A DNA stretch of 64,000 bases, from NCBI RefSeq assembly GCF_949628265.1, contig NC_088787.1, forward strand, positions 18,032,501-18,096,500, in the 5' to 3' direction. How positions within the stretch are numbered: the stretch's first letter is position 1; each line of letters begins with the position of its first letter. A model generated the notes under the pieces. It was not told the DNA's origin. It saw only the letters and a program-made list of their open reading frames with translations, and made no database searches. Positions 12,901 to 24,237 of the stretch are shown piece after piece. A program made the translations under genes and the position numbers. The DNA comes from Cloeon dipterum (Eukaryota > Arthropoda > Insecta > Ephemeroptera > Baetidae).

Positions 12901-15900
12901 GGGGCCGACACTGCGCGGCTTGCTCGGCCTGCTGCTGACTGGGCGTCTGCCCTTTTTCTAATTAATTATTTCGCTCTCGAGCTCGGGACAATTAGGCGCG
13001 AGATCAAAAGGCCATTCGCCCGAGGCCGGCCAGGTGGGCCCGAGTGAAACGAGGGACAACTTGCCTGGCACCACGGTCGGTGAGATCATGAGGAAATTTA
13101 TGCAGGCGGCGCCGGTGCCGTGGCCGAAGAGGGTCACGTTGCCTGGATCGCCGCCAAAGAGGGCAATATTTTGCTGTATCCAGTGGAGCGCGGCTATCTG
13201 GTCCATCAGGCCGTAGTTGGCCACTCGGGCCTTCGCTTGCGGCGCGCTGTTGGCGTTCAGGAAGCCTGCGAACAATCGATCACGTCTCCATCATGCATCG
13301 GGGATTTGCTCGGCCGCCCGTTGCGCTGCCGGCACGTAGCATCGCGCCCTCCCACCCCACGCCCCATTCCACCCCTTCCGCACACACACACGCGGTGCTC
13401 GCCAGATAAAGGACGTGTACGCGCGCCCAAATTCGCGTGGACAAATTTATGCACTTTTTCTCCTTAACGACCAGCAGCATTTTCTCCTCCATTGAATTTA
13501 CGCGCGCGCAAACGCCACGCCGAATTTACTTTTTGCGCAAAAGGGTGCGAATTTCGTTCGCCCGTCTTGGGCCGTTTCCAGCGAGCGAGAACTTTTGCAC
13601 TTTATAAGCTGTGTTTCGCGATCATAAACAGAAATGAAATTTCGGCATGCCCAAGCGCCCGTGAAGCGGAAGCGGCCTCTCCTTGTAAACACTCTCCTAT
13701 TAATGGGCTTGTGGCTACAGATATAACGTCCGTTGGCTACATTTCGAATAAAACCCGTTGCGAATGGGAAGGGATGGCTTAAAGCAATCATTTATGAAGT
13801 TAAAAGGACATTTAGCTGGAAAATTGTTGATGATAGAGCTTTAAATTGGCGTCCCGCGCTCGAACAAAATGCAGTAAAATTTTAACTGCATAAATTTCCA
13901 CGGCTTTCAATAGGGTAATTTTGTTCATCCCTTCATTCTTTAATTAACAAACGGAAAAAATACTTCGCGGAATCGACTGAGGATGCTATGAGAGAAACAT
14001 ACGAGGAAAATTTTAATTTAATCCTATTGAGAATCAGGTCTCATCGGCAGTAACTAACCTCCAAAAATCAAAATTCAAACCGCAAGATCAGCTGCAGAGA
14101 ATTCTGATTCAACGCTCTATTTCTTTAGCACAAACAAAAAGAGGAAAAGAGTTAAAATCTTGTCAACCCTACCATTCTCCCCCTCCCTGTGATTCAACTC
14201 TTCCTAACAAAAGTTCATGAGCCCAAAATTCCATCATTTTTTATGAGGCTATTTGAAAGTCCGAAATCTTGCCTCTTGTAACACGAAGAATCTAGAATAA
14301 AAATTATGTAAATCCTTTAGACTGAGCTGCAACTGCTGCCCTGATCAAACAGGATTTTAAAGGAGAAAGTGCCTGAGTATAGGAGAATTTAGTTTTTAAA
14401 CAGAAATGCAATTACGCAGGAAATTTAGAAATATTTCTCAAATTTAACTCACAGCCACCCATCCGCGCAGAGTAGAGCCATTGCGTCATTCCTTTTCATT
14501 AAAATTTTCTGCTCGTGTATTTCTTTTGAATTCTGCTATAGATATCTTCAAGAACACGGGAAAATGCCAATTAGTCGATATTAAAGCTATGCCCAATAAA
14601 GAGTGGCTTTATTTCCTTTTCAAAGCGATTTGACTCTCTTCCTTTCAAGAGGATTACAAAAAGCGGAGAAAACGTGCACTCTGGCAAAGAGGAAAAAAAC
14701 CAGAACGCCCCCAAGACCATTCAAGCACCCTCGCGGAAATAAGAATGACCCTTTTGACCTCCCACTCGGACAAAACTAATAAAAATGCACCGCTCGTTCA
14801 CGGAAGGGCGCATGCAGTGAACGCGGTCCCCTCGTAATCTCGATCAACATAATTGCCACGGTGCCAACGCGACAAACGTTTCGCAACTTACCGAGCACGC
14901 CGAGCCTATAATTGAGGGTGACCACGACGACGTCCGTGTAGCTGGCCAGCACCGAGCCGTCGTACGGGTTGCCCGAGTTCCACTCGAAGGACTCTCCGTG
15001 GATGTAGACCATCACCGGGTAGCGCTCCATCATCTCCGGGGGGCCGACGGCTGCAAAATAGCAAACAAGGTCGTTTCTTCACAAGGCGCGCTCTCCGGTG
15101 TCCCAGGGGGACCACTCGCTCTCTCGCCGGGCTCTCTCGCGCGCCGCGCGATAGAGAGCGAGTCAAGTTGACTGGAAAAACTCTGGGATTGAAAATGGAT
15201 TTGGAGGAGATTGGAGTGATTTGCGGAGGCAAATAAAAATCTCTGCTTGCAGCTTGTAGCAGGGCATAAAAGGAGGATTTCTACTGTGTCGTGTGCCGTG
15301 TTGAAAGAAAGCCCTTTGTTGTCGACGGCACTTCTGCTTTGCTTGCCACCGTCCCTTTTTTCTACTTTGAATGCAGATTTCATTTATACGCCAACAAAGA
15401 GATCGAGCCGATTTGTGTGTATTGATTTTCGTTTATAATGGCCTACTTTTGTTTAAAGCCATAAATTCGGAGATAAAAAGTTTGGTTTATGCATGACTTG
15501 AATTTGAATCACATCTCTCCAGGGGCTCATGATCGATTATTTGATATCTCTTTTGCCGCTTTCAGCCTCTGGAATGTTGCTGCTGCATTGTGAGCTCGAA
15601 TTATTTGCTTTTTGATGCCGGTCACTCATGGGGAACGAATTTTTTCGAATTTTACCACTTCATTACCTCACATTGGTGCAGCGTAAATCGCATGTCACGC
15701 TTCCACTAACTTTTTTTCACCAAAGCAGAATTGATTAGTGTACATGCCGTTTCATTAAAACCGACAAATCTGCACGGAACAAGAAGTTTATAATTGCAGT
15801 TGACATGCAAGGGAAATAAACGAACATGGCCTTCAAAAACAGATTTAGTTAATGCCCAGGCATTATTTCAAAAGTATTCTTAACCAATTATTGAAGTGGT

Positions 15901-16855
15901 TTTCATTAACTTCAGATGTTATCTAAAAAGTAAATTCTTTACATTCAATTAATTGGCTTGTATTTAACTTTCTTTTCCCAGCTTAATTGGGAGGTCCTTG
16001 AACATGTACAAATGACGTCATTTGAAGTCAAACTGCTTCAAGATACTGGCAAACTCGTTCGAATCGAGGTCATCTTCATTAGGGGAAACCACATGTTTTC
16101 AGTCAGGTCCCTCCTAAACAGGCTCGTTTGTAAACATTTTCCCTTTTCCCGAGGCATTAAAACTAATTCAATTAGCAGAGCGGTCGCTCTCGCCCTGACG
16201 CCAGAGCTCCCGCCGAGCATTAATTCCGAAACACCCCTCTTGTTATTCCTGCGCGAGATTTTGCGTTTTAAAGTTCGTCGTTTTTTTATGCAGTTGGGAC
16301 TGCTCCTCGGTTATTATTTCACATGGCATGAATAATTTATCCCTTAAAGCTGACCATGCGGCCAAATTCGAGAATTATACTTTCAAATGCAATTGATCTC
16401 GGAAACAATGAAGAAGGCGCGCGCCGGCAGTGACGCCGACGGCACAGCACGGGGAATAAGATGTATAAAAAGATCTGCAGGTGCCGTCGAGACATGAATA
16501 ATAGAGTGCAAAACAAGGGCCGCTGCTGATTCTCATAGCGGTGAAAATTTGATGCAAATCTCGCCGGAAAGTGGGAAGAAAATTTAAAAATGATGAGATG
16601 AGAATTTGCTCGCCGCATCCAGAGACGTGTCCCAACACTTAAAAATGCATCAGAGCTGCGCCAACATCTTCTTTAACAACACGCCCTCATGAATATTCAA
16701 ACCAGCACCACCCCAAACTGCCGAAGCAAGGCAAAAAATTCTCTCCTCCGGGGTGGAATGAGGACGTAGCAGAAAAAAATGTTGCAGCCCCCTGGTTTTT
16801 GCCTCCGGCGGCTGAGCCTCCTTGCCGGGGAACCTGCCTGATAGCAAACAGCAGC

Positions 16856-16900
<45 letters not shown>

Positions 16901-19900
16901 GACTACTACGACGACGAAGCACCTTGATGGGTAAATAATTTGCTCGGCAAATTTGCTCAAGAGCTTACGACACAGCAGCTAAATGATGCAAGAGGCGTAC
17001 GCCGCGTTGTTTTTGGGGCCTGCGAGTGAATTAAAAGCAAGAACAAACAATGCCACACGCACTCTCTCCCACAGATTTAAACAGCGCTCTCGTCGCTGCA
17101 TCCGTCCAGAAGAGGAGGGTCAAGTTGTACTGTGGGTTTTAGATTGGTGGAATTTTTTGCGCCGGTCGATATCCTGCAGGGCACTTCTTGCGAGCTCTGC
17201 CAGAGTTGAAAAAGTCGCCTCTTTTACATTTCCTGCTCCCCGAAGAATTTTTTAAATTAACTCTCTGACCAGACGAGCGATTCAAATACGCGAACAACAA
17301 CTAACTTGAAATTAAATCCGCACATTTTCCTCAATGAAAATTAGGTCAATTTCCTGATTTACTTTCAAGCGTGTGCGCATTAATTCTCATGAACTATAAG
17401 GCCTCAGGCTGTAAGCTGAAACTATTTAGTGGAGGAAATTAATTTACCTTCCTATTTAAGTAGGAAAGTGCTCGGATTTAATTTCAACAAACTTTGAGTG
17501 GCTTCTCAATGAAAAAAACTTGAACGGAAAAAATGCTGATTCATTTTCGCTCAGCATGCGATAAAAACCTTTGATTTTTTTTCCTACTAACTTTCGTGCG
17601 CATTATCGGCCATTTAAACGCTTGACGATAATTCCTGTTGTCACTTTGGAGGTACAAAGTCGGTGTTAATCTAAACCAGCATGGTGGACGTGCTAACTGC
17701 GCTGTAATCAGCATTTATCGCTACCGGATTTTATTAAACACCTCGGCAGCAGGAATTTACCGATAAATTCCAGATCAGCAAACCAATACGTTCGGCATGC
17801 AGAAAGGTACGCTGCACTTTGCATAGCAGCTATGAAACACGGATAAAATTTCAGCTACATTTAACACTCTTTGCACGGCAACCACTTTGAAAATCAAGTG
17901 GTGAAAATTTTGCTCAGTCTGCAGACTGCGAGATTTTTTGATGACAGCATCTTCATGAACTCTCTCATGTACGCTTATAAACTTGTGTTAAGGCTTCGGG
18001 GATTCATTTTTCCTGATAAACACGAGTAGAGGTCCTTAGAGAAGTGCCATAAATTGTATAAAAATATGTTCTATCCTTCAGCACTTAACAACAGTATAAA
18101 ACTTCTAAAAGGAAAACTACAGACAGTGCTTGCATTCTATAACGAATCAGGGTAAGTAATTACTTTTTCTTAATTGCGAGCGCTCTCTGCAGTAGGAATC
18201 GCAGAAAGGAAGTCTAATTTTATACCAAATTAAAATCTCTAGTCGGAACAAAAGTGCAGCGAGTTGGAGTAAAACAAGAGCTCGCACTCGCACCTGCAGG
18301 TCAATTTTGTGCTTCACCATTGTCTGGAGTGGTAAACAAAGGAAAATAAACGCATTCAGTTTTCGTCCGCCCTAAAGCGACGCGTCGTTCTAAGCAAATA
18401 ACTCACCCTGGGCAGGAGCGTACACGTTGAGGTAAAGGCAGTCTTCACTCTGGTTCTGGAGGTGGGTGAGCAGCCGACGGAGGTACTCGAGTCTTCCCTT
18501 GGGCATTTTTTCTAGGCTGACCGTCTCGTTGGAGATGTCCGGAAATCGCTGGGGACACACCGGCGCCATCGTGTCCGCCATCTTGACGCCGTCCCAAGGC
18601 AGCGGTGTCCGAGTCGGACTGAACCGGTACGCGCGGACGGGAGGAATCGCATAGGGAATGCCCAGGAACACCTGAAACAAGTTGCGATTTTCATTCGTGG
18701 CGTGTTTTCCGAGCGGTGGAAGCCGGGTTCTCAAGTGTCCGTCATTGTTAGCCCCGAGGGCCACCACTCGAAAGTCAGGTGGATTCTTAGGGGAGCTTTT
18801 TACAAGATTGCATCATAATTTACTGCTTTGGCTCGAGTGCTGTGCAGGGTTTTTATTGCACCACTTTTTATGAATATTTTACGTTACCGAGTTTTTTCAG
18901 TACGCAAAAAATATTTTTATTTATCAATTAAAATTTTTCCCGAAACCACCCCTGATTTTTGCCTTATTTCCGGCTTTCTCGACCATGTTTGATAATCCTC
19001 TACTGTTTGTAAAAGAACTTAGATACGTTTACTAGTGCATTCCAGCGTTTCATTATAAATTCCTCAACGTTCCAGAACATTCGATGGGTAATTCACTCTT
19101 TTAAATTTTTAATTAAATTAAATATTCATACTATCCTCTCCGAATAATTGCTATAAATATTCACTATAAACATCACCAGCAAGCAAAAGCCCCATTTCAT
19201 TCCGATTGAATGCGGTCACAATAATAAAATATGTATTATTTATACTAAACTCTCTATCATGACGCCAATTGGTACCAACTCATTTCACAATTGTCTTGAT
19301 GATTTGTCTTTAACAAGTAGTTGAGCAATTCAGCTGACTCCGTTTCTTTTCAACTGACCTATGTACATCTCTTACGAAGCGTTCATTACACTAACCAATA
19401 AGTATTTTAAATATTTAAAGCCGAGATATACATACTCAGGGCTGCAATGCCCGAAATCCACAAATGGGTGGCAGTACCATCTCCGCTGCTTGCTCCAAAT
19501 AAAAATGTTCTAATTAGTGAGCTTGTTTTCATTCTTCTATGAGCACAAATATGGAGTTATATGTAATAAGTAAACATATATAAGTGTATGCAAGAGTATA
19601 ATTTTGAGTAAAAATCTACTGAAATTTATTTTAGCTTGTTTTATAGTTTAAATAGAGTGCGTGAATGACGTCATTAGGAAAAATCAATAAATCTATGTAG
19701 ATTTATGGCTTTGGAGCAATTACTTTATATTGAAGATTAATTGGTCTGCGTTTTGGCGATTCTAAACGTTCTATAATATTTACACCTTTCAAATCCACGC
19801 ACACATGAAATATTCAGGGCCTGCTGGCAGAGCCTCACTCGTGGGCGGTGTTCCAATCTAATCGAATGCAAATGTTTCTCATTTCGCCCTAGTGCACATT

Positions 19901-22900
19901 ATGAATGGCGGCGATAGTGATATTGGCATTTTTTAATGCGATAACATGCGAAGCAAGCGGCTCTTTTTCAAGACCTGCGGCTGTTTGCGGTCACCGCGTT
20001 TTCCGTGACTTGTCGGTGTTTTACAAACGAAATTATACGTATTATGTTGGTTTTATTTTCCGCCTCATTAATATTAATGCCGCATTTGTTTGTGTGTTCG
20101 AGCGAACAAAGTCAGCAGCTGCCGCAAATCAATCGCTTTGTTAATCAATGCCGCAAAATTCGAATTGTGAATTCGAACAAAAAACAGTAAATAGGCCGGT
20201 ATCCCGGGTCGACTTTTTGCAGCCTCTTACGTTTTTTGTCTGTATATAAATGGAACCATCAGACGATTACCGCACGAAAGCAAAGCCGCTCACTTATCTG
20301 AGAGCGATCGATCCCTTTGCAGCCGACCTCGGTTTCATCAACTTTTTCCACCAATTCGAGCTCTATCGGCGACACTTGGTGCGATTTCTTTCGTGGCGAA
20401 ACGTCATTAAGGCGTATTGCCACTAATTCCCGTGCTGGCAGCCGCCGGGCGTTCGCCACAGAAAGCGGGCGAAATTAAGCAGAAAATCAATTTGCCAAGA
20501 CATTCCGTGCGTGGGAACCGAAACAAAAGACTATTAATGTCAGCAGCAGCAACACATAACACGAGTTTCAATTCGCCGCGGCGTGCGCGGAACGGGGCGG
20601 AGATTTAATCTTGAAAAAGGTGCCCTTAATCAAATTTGCCCCGACTCGTGAACACACAAAATTAAAATAAAAAAAATAAGTATAAAAGTCAGAGAGAGCA
20701 AAGAGGCTCTCGTAAAATCATATAATTCAGCTAGGGAGCAATCGAGTTTTCAACGCGGCAAGGTTGTTTGATCTCGCTCACTGGCTGATCCGGAGAGAAT
20801 GATGATCTATCAAGCGGGGGATTTATTTCCTCAGGTTGACACGTGACAGTTGTTCCTTTTTACAGAGCTGGGCGGGACGACTGGCGGCCGACACGCTACT
20901 TCAAAGGACAGCACCGACCGTCTTTTTATTCGGAATGATTTTTTCCTTGACAAGAGGAGTTACACGTAAAGGGACTTTGGACAAATGTGTCGTGTCCGCT
21001 TGTGCAAAATTAATGCACCCAAAGCGACGCACGATTGCAAAGGGCAACTTTCTCGGTGGCCGAAACTTTCCAAGCTGCTGGAAAAATGGCCTCTATTCGT
21101 AGCTCTTTATTGCCGGCGTCCTTTGCAGCTTTTTACATTTTTCATTTGGACGTCTTCGGACGGTGCAAAAAGTTAAGCTGCGGCAGGAAACACAAATTCG
21201 AGAGTGTTGTATGGGGTGCGGCCGATTTATCTGCAAACTTCGCACAAACATATCGGAAGAGCAATTTTCTCGCTCGAGAGCGTCTACAACTCGAGAAAAG
21301 ACGCCGCGCGCCTGCTTTTTTGGTCCTCGCGATACAAACGGGCTCCGTACCTTCCTACCGCGCGTGCTTTTTCTCCGATAAGCCCCATTGTATTTCACGT
21401 CATAATCTGACGAACAATCGAATTTTACTGTCGGCCAATTTGGCGGGATTGAAGGCGCGCAATCTGGTTTTGTTCGCAGCGAGAGTGGAAGCATTCCGCA
21501 AATGCTTCGCAACTTGATAGCCACTTGAGAATGAGAAATTCCTCGGTCAGAGGTTTGTGTGCTCTGCTGACGGGCTTCCCGTTCACTCGATTATTTGCAA
21601 ACAAATTCTCGTTCCAATTAATTTAATGCCGTATGTTTATTGTGCGCTCCGCAAGTAGCTTGTCATAATTTCACTCCCTTTGATGTTGCTTAATCGCAAT
21701 ACGGCTAACTAGCGGCTTGTTTGTGTTTTCATTCACTCTTCTAAAGCCAGTGGAAAATTCTGCTCTTGTTTGCACAATGTATTCAAATCGCGTTAGCCAG
21801 ATCAATGCTTTTTTGTGCGGAATTCTCTTGATGTTGTGTATATTGTGCATATATAAATGTATAATAACACGCTCAACTAGTGATCATTGTTAATTACAAG
21901 CTATTTAATCCAGCGAATATGCGATCAACAACATCCAAGATATGAAATTTTAATCTCCATTAATCCTGGGAAGCTTTTCAAAGGATCTGAAAATCTGTTT
22001 TTGAACTATGTCTCGAGGGTGAGAAAGTATATTATACAGGTTGCACTTCTTTCATCTGCGATTCAAATGAAAAAGGTGTCCCGGCATGAAAATTATTCTC
22101 ATTTCCCAGTGGATTGCAGAGTGCTCCTTTCTGTATTTATGATGAAAATCGCAATGTATATAACCAGAAGAAATGACAGAAACATGACTAATATCAAAAG
22201 AATTTTCTTTAAAAACAACTTCATCTCGTATCTAAATATTTAAGAGAGCCAGTGATACCATTTTAATTTTCAAGCCACGCAAGCACAACAATTGTCAAGT
22301 TATCTCTGGGCGTTATCATAAAAGCCAGCTTTGAAAACTTCCTCTCTAATCTGACCAAACGCAACCGTTTTAAACCAAATCACGTTTATAAAGATAAAAA
22401 CAAGCTAAATGTCGTTAAATATAAGAATACTAAAATACTAACATAACTGATCGTGAACGTGAGATTATTCCTGAAATGCTTTTTATCTTTTTTAGCAAGT
22501 AAACTATGAAAAACATACAAAAACAGGAAATTAACGTGTCAAATATCCGAGATTTTTTTATTTTACCGCTCTCATGTGCTCTCAAAGAAAAACCTCAAAT
22601 GGGACATTATTTCATGGCAAACCCCTCTTAAGGTACAATCAGAGGCAACAATTAAGTACAAAAAATACGATAATGTGCAAGACCATTTTCTTCTCCGAAA
22701 TTTCCCTCTTTGCCTTCTATCTTTAGAATAACTCACATAGAGTAGAGCTTTAGCACTCTCCCCTAAACCACTCAGTAGGCCAGGGGAAGTCAAGTAAGGT
22801 CTATAGCAGTATGTAGTTTTTGCAATTCTGATGGTTACGACCCGAGATTTGGAGTTAAAATTATGTGAATAACACAAAAAAAGCAAAACAGTTCGTTTTT

Positions 22901-23556
22901 TCCCGGTGCGAAGTAGAATATCTCGAAAAAAGACCACTCTGAAATTTTCACACAAGCTCACACATGGTATGATACAACTTTTGAGTGCAGTGTCAAAATT
23001 TCAAAAATCTGAGCTCATTGCCAAAATATTGATTATAAACCAAAATTAACAGACCTTTAGGTAGAACATCAAATTTGGTGTCAGTTCAATCGGGCTTGGT
23101 GAAAGTAATCCAAATCAAACCTAACTTTATAGATAAGATATTGAGGTTTTAAAGTTTTCCAAAACTATCCCACAGTAAAACCCGAAAAAAAATATTTTAC
23201 TTCGAAATCGGCTAGTAAAGACTAATTCCTGTTTTAAAATTCTCATGCCAGTTTTGTCCTCCAGCCAGTGACATTCTGTCAAAATTTATTTGGAAATTAA
23301 GCCTTTTGAATTTGAATTAAATTTTTTGTCAATAAACACTGTATAATTTAAAAGTCAAAAGATATTGATTTGTGGAAATCAAACTCACCTCGACGGGCTT
23401 GAGCGACTGGGAGGTAAAGGAGCCGGTGGACACCTTCTTCACGAAGCCCTGCAGCTTTCCAGAGTGGGTGTGCACGACCCTGGTGGTGGTGAGCGGCACC
23501 CCGAGGGCGACGGCGGCCACGAAGAGCGTCACCAGTAGCAGCAGCAGGCAGCCCAT
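618..23556 (-). CDS. Nlg: Neuroligin, 11 coding exons, synaptic adhesion cholinesterase-like protein
   Basis: Postsynaptic type I membrane adhesion protein that binds neurexins. CDS exons in transcript order: 23389-23556, 18407-18671, 14892-15050, 13065-13265, 10731-11072, 7839-8013, 6263-6500, 4424-4575, 3460-3578, 1725-2196, 618-978. All junctions keep phase, giving 883 codons if the last exon is read to its stop. A signal peptide (1-20) precedes an alpha/beta-hydrolase fold with [33 protein letters not shown] and [16 protein letters not shown]. The nucleophile elbow has Gly247 where cholinesterases have Ser, so no esterase activity is expected. The family-typical [20 protein letters not shown] block and a TM segment (about 736-760) follow. 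N-glycosylation sequons include NETV, NQSE, NVTL, NCSL and NYTR. One intron has a GC donor. The ORF end lacks a PDZ ligand, so the true C terminus may lie outside the window. Introns run up to 4.7 kb. Confidence 0.95.
1725..2196 (-). CDS. Nlg: Neuroligin coding exon 10: stalk and transmembrane segment
   Basis: Acceptor GTTTCAG, donor GTGAGC, 472 nt. It begins [20 protein letters not shown] and continues through a Ser/Thr/Gly-rich stalk with sequons NETA and NQSD. It ends in a hydrophobic span ([20 protein letters not shown] plus IFAGVYY). Confidence 0.95.
3460..3578 (-). CDS. Nlg: Neuroligin coding exon 9: DPNEHM to HQKYLEI
   Basis: Acceptor TTTCCAG, donor GTAAGT, 119 nt. It encodes [19 protein letters not shown], the end of the esterase-like domain. 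Confidence 0.93.
4424..4575 (-). CDS. Nlg: Neuroligin coding exon 8: [14 protein letters not shown]
   Basis: Acceptor TGCGCAG, donor GTGAGT, 152 nt. It retains the histidine of the ancestral triad ([16 protein letters not shown]) although the serine is gone, plus the sequon NYTR. Confidence 0.95.
6263..6500 (-). CDS. Nlg: Neuroligin coding exon 7: [19 protein letters not shown]
   Basis: Acceptor CCTACAG, donor GTGCGT, 238 nt ending in phase 0. It contains NEYTDWE and [16 protein letters not shown], typical of neuroligin ectodomains. Confidence 0.95.
7839..8013 (-). CDS. Nlg: Neuroligin coding exon 6: [16 protein letters not shown]
   Basis: Acceptor TGCACAG, donor GTGAGT, 175 nt leaving two bases. 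It encodes [18 protein letters not shown] and ends RTYVRNTY, joining to N-YHLNEIFF in the next exon. Confidence 0.94.
8014..10730. other. Neuroligin intron between coding exons 5 and 6
   Basis: A 2.7-kb intron. I see no conserved exon in it. A short plus-strand frame at 9726-9950 looks like a signal peptide but has no ATG. Simple AT-rich sequence otherwise. Confidence 0.6.
10731..11072 (-). CDS. Nlg: Neuroligin coding exon 5: [17 protein letters not shown] to poly-Ala
   Basis: Acceptor TTTCCAG, donor GTAAAC, 342 nt. It contains the second cysteine pair (LNCSLPED and VVDCLRS), the FGPSVDG block, and ends in a GC-rich Ser/Ala tract ([16 protein letters not shown]) likely to be a flexible loop. 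Confidence 0.94.
11073..13064 (-). other. Neuroligin GC-AG intron, 1992 nt
   Basis: The donor is GCAAGT after CCAG and the acceptor is TTTCCAG. It contains no other recognised gene. The phase across it is exact (P, then G split 1+2, then LFHRAILL). Confidence 0.85.
13065..13265 (-). CDS. Nlg: Neuroligin coding exon 4: dead nucleophile elbow, GC splice donor
   Basis: Acceptor TTCGCAG, 201 nt. It encodes [20 protein letters not shown] and FGHGTGA. The G-x-S-x-G serine is replaced by Gly. The exon ends CCAG followed by GCAAGT. No GT donor nearby preserves the frame into exon 5 ([11 protein letters not shown]), so this is a GC-AG intron. Confidence 0.94.
14892..15050 (-). CDS. Nlg: Neuroligin coding exon 3: [16 protein letters not shown]
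   Basis: Acceptor TTGCAG, donor GTAAGT, 159 nt. It encodes the oxyanion-hole region of the hydrolase fold (VYIHGES) and ends in [14 protein letters not shown]. Confidence 0.95.
15051..18406. other. Neuroligin intron between coding exons 2 and 3
   Basis: A 3.4-kb intron with an (AG)n run at 16861-16899 and no conserved coding segment that I can see. Confidence 0.6.
16861..16899. repeat. (AG)n microsatellite
   Basis: A perfect AG dinucleotide run of about 39 bp in the neuroligin exon 2-3 intron; on the transcribed strand it is a CT tract. Confidence 0.97.
18407..18671 (-). CDS. Nlg: Neuroligin coding exon 2: VFLGIPYA to [11 protein letters not shown]
   Basis: Acceptor TTTCAG, donor GTGAGT, 265 nt leaving one base. 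It carries the conserved carboxylesterase-fold start, a cysteine pair (APVCPQ and EDCLYL) expected to form the first disulfide, and the sequons NETV and NQSE. Confidence 0.95.
18672..23388. other. Neuroligin intron between coding exons 1 and 2
   Basis: The largest neuroligin intron, 4.7 kb. The stretch 22560-23330 has a different texture from its surroundings and may be an old, decayed interspersed repeat, but I cannot assign a family. Confidence 0.5.
23389..23556 (-). CDS. Nlg: Neuroligin coding exon 1: signal peptide and first beta strand
   Basis: The ATG at 23556 opens [20 protein letters not shown], a clear signal peptide, followed by [16 protein letters not shown]. The exon ends GAG at 23389 before GTGAGT, phase 0. 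The frame is open upstream of the ATG, but that upstream sequence has no signal-peptide character. A TTGCAG acceptor near 23628 suggests a separate upstream 5' UTR exon. Confidence 0.93.
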
Positions 23557-24198
23557 GTTGTATTCAGGGCAGGCGGCGAGGCTCGGGACGCAAGAGGCAG
23601 GGGCTACACGTCGCGCCTCCCGACGCCACCTGCAACACCCAAAGTACACGCATGAGACGCGATTGGCTTCATCTCGGGAGAAGTTGGCTCCGGGTGCTGC
23701 CGACCAAGTTAGTTTGTTCGCCAAACTCACTCAGCAGACCGCCCGCTCACCCGCTCACCCACCCGCCCGCCCGCGCCTCGCAGCGCAGGAATTTGGCGAC
23801 GCTGCTTTTCACAAAAGCTCGAGATAACAGGCTGCGGGGCGTTTTGAAATCGCCGACTACTTTCTTTCTACTTGTTCTTGCGAGAAATTTATTTGCACAA
23901 GCGTGAGGTGTAGCCACCCGGGCAGCGGCGCGCGGCGCGCGCGTTTTGGCCGAAAAAGAGTCGCCCACTGACGGTTTTTGAATATTAAATGGTCCAATTG
24001 AGCGCAAAGAACAGCCACGGTTCCGGCAGCATAGTTTTTCATGGAGCAAAATCGATTCAGCTCGCTTTTAGGGTGAAAATAGGCGTTCTGAAGTTGAAAC
24101 ACGAAAATAATGTGACGAACCGCACCGCACACCCTGTTGAGAGCCGCATAATTGGGCCTGCCGACGCATCCATTCCAGCATAAACCGGCCATTTTTCG

Positions 24199-24233
<35 letters not shown>

Positions 24234-24237
24234 AGAG
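24199..24237. repeat. (GC)n-(GA)n compound microsatellite
   Basis: About six GC units followed by about thirteen GA units, upstream of neuroligin coding exon 1. GA tracts of this kind can bind GAGA-type factors in insects, which is inference here. Confidence 0.95.
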
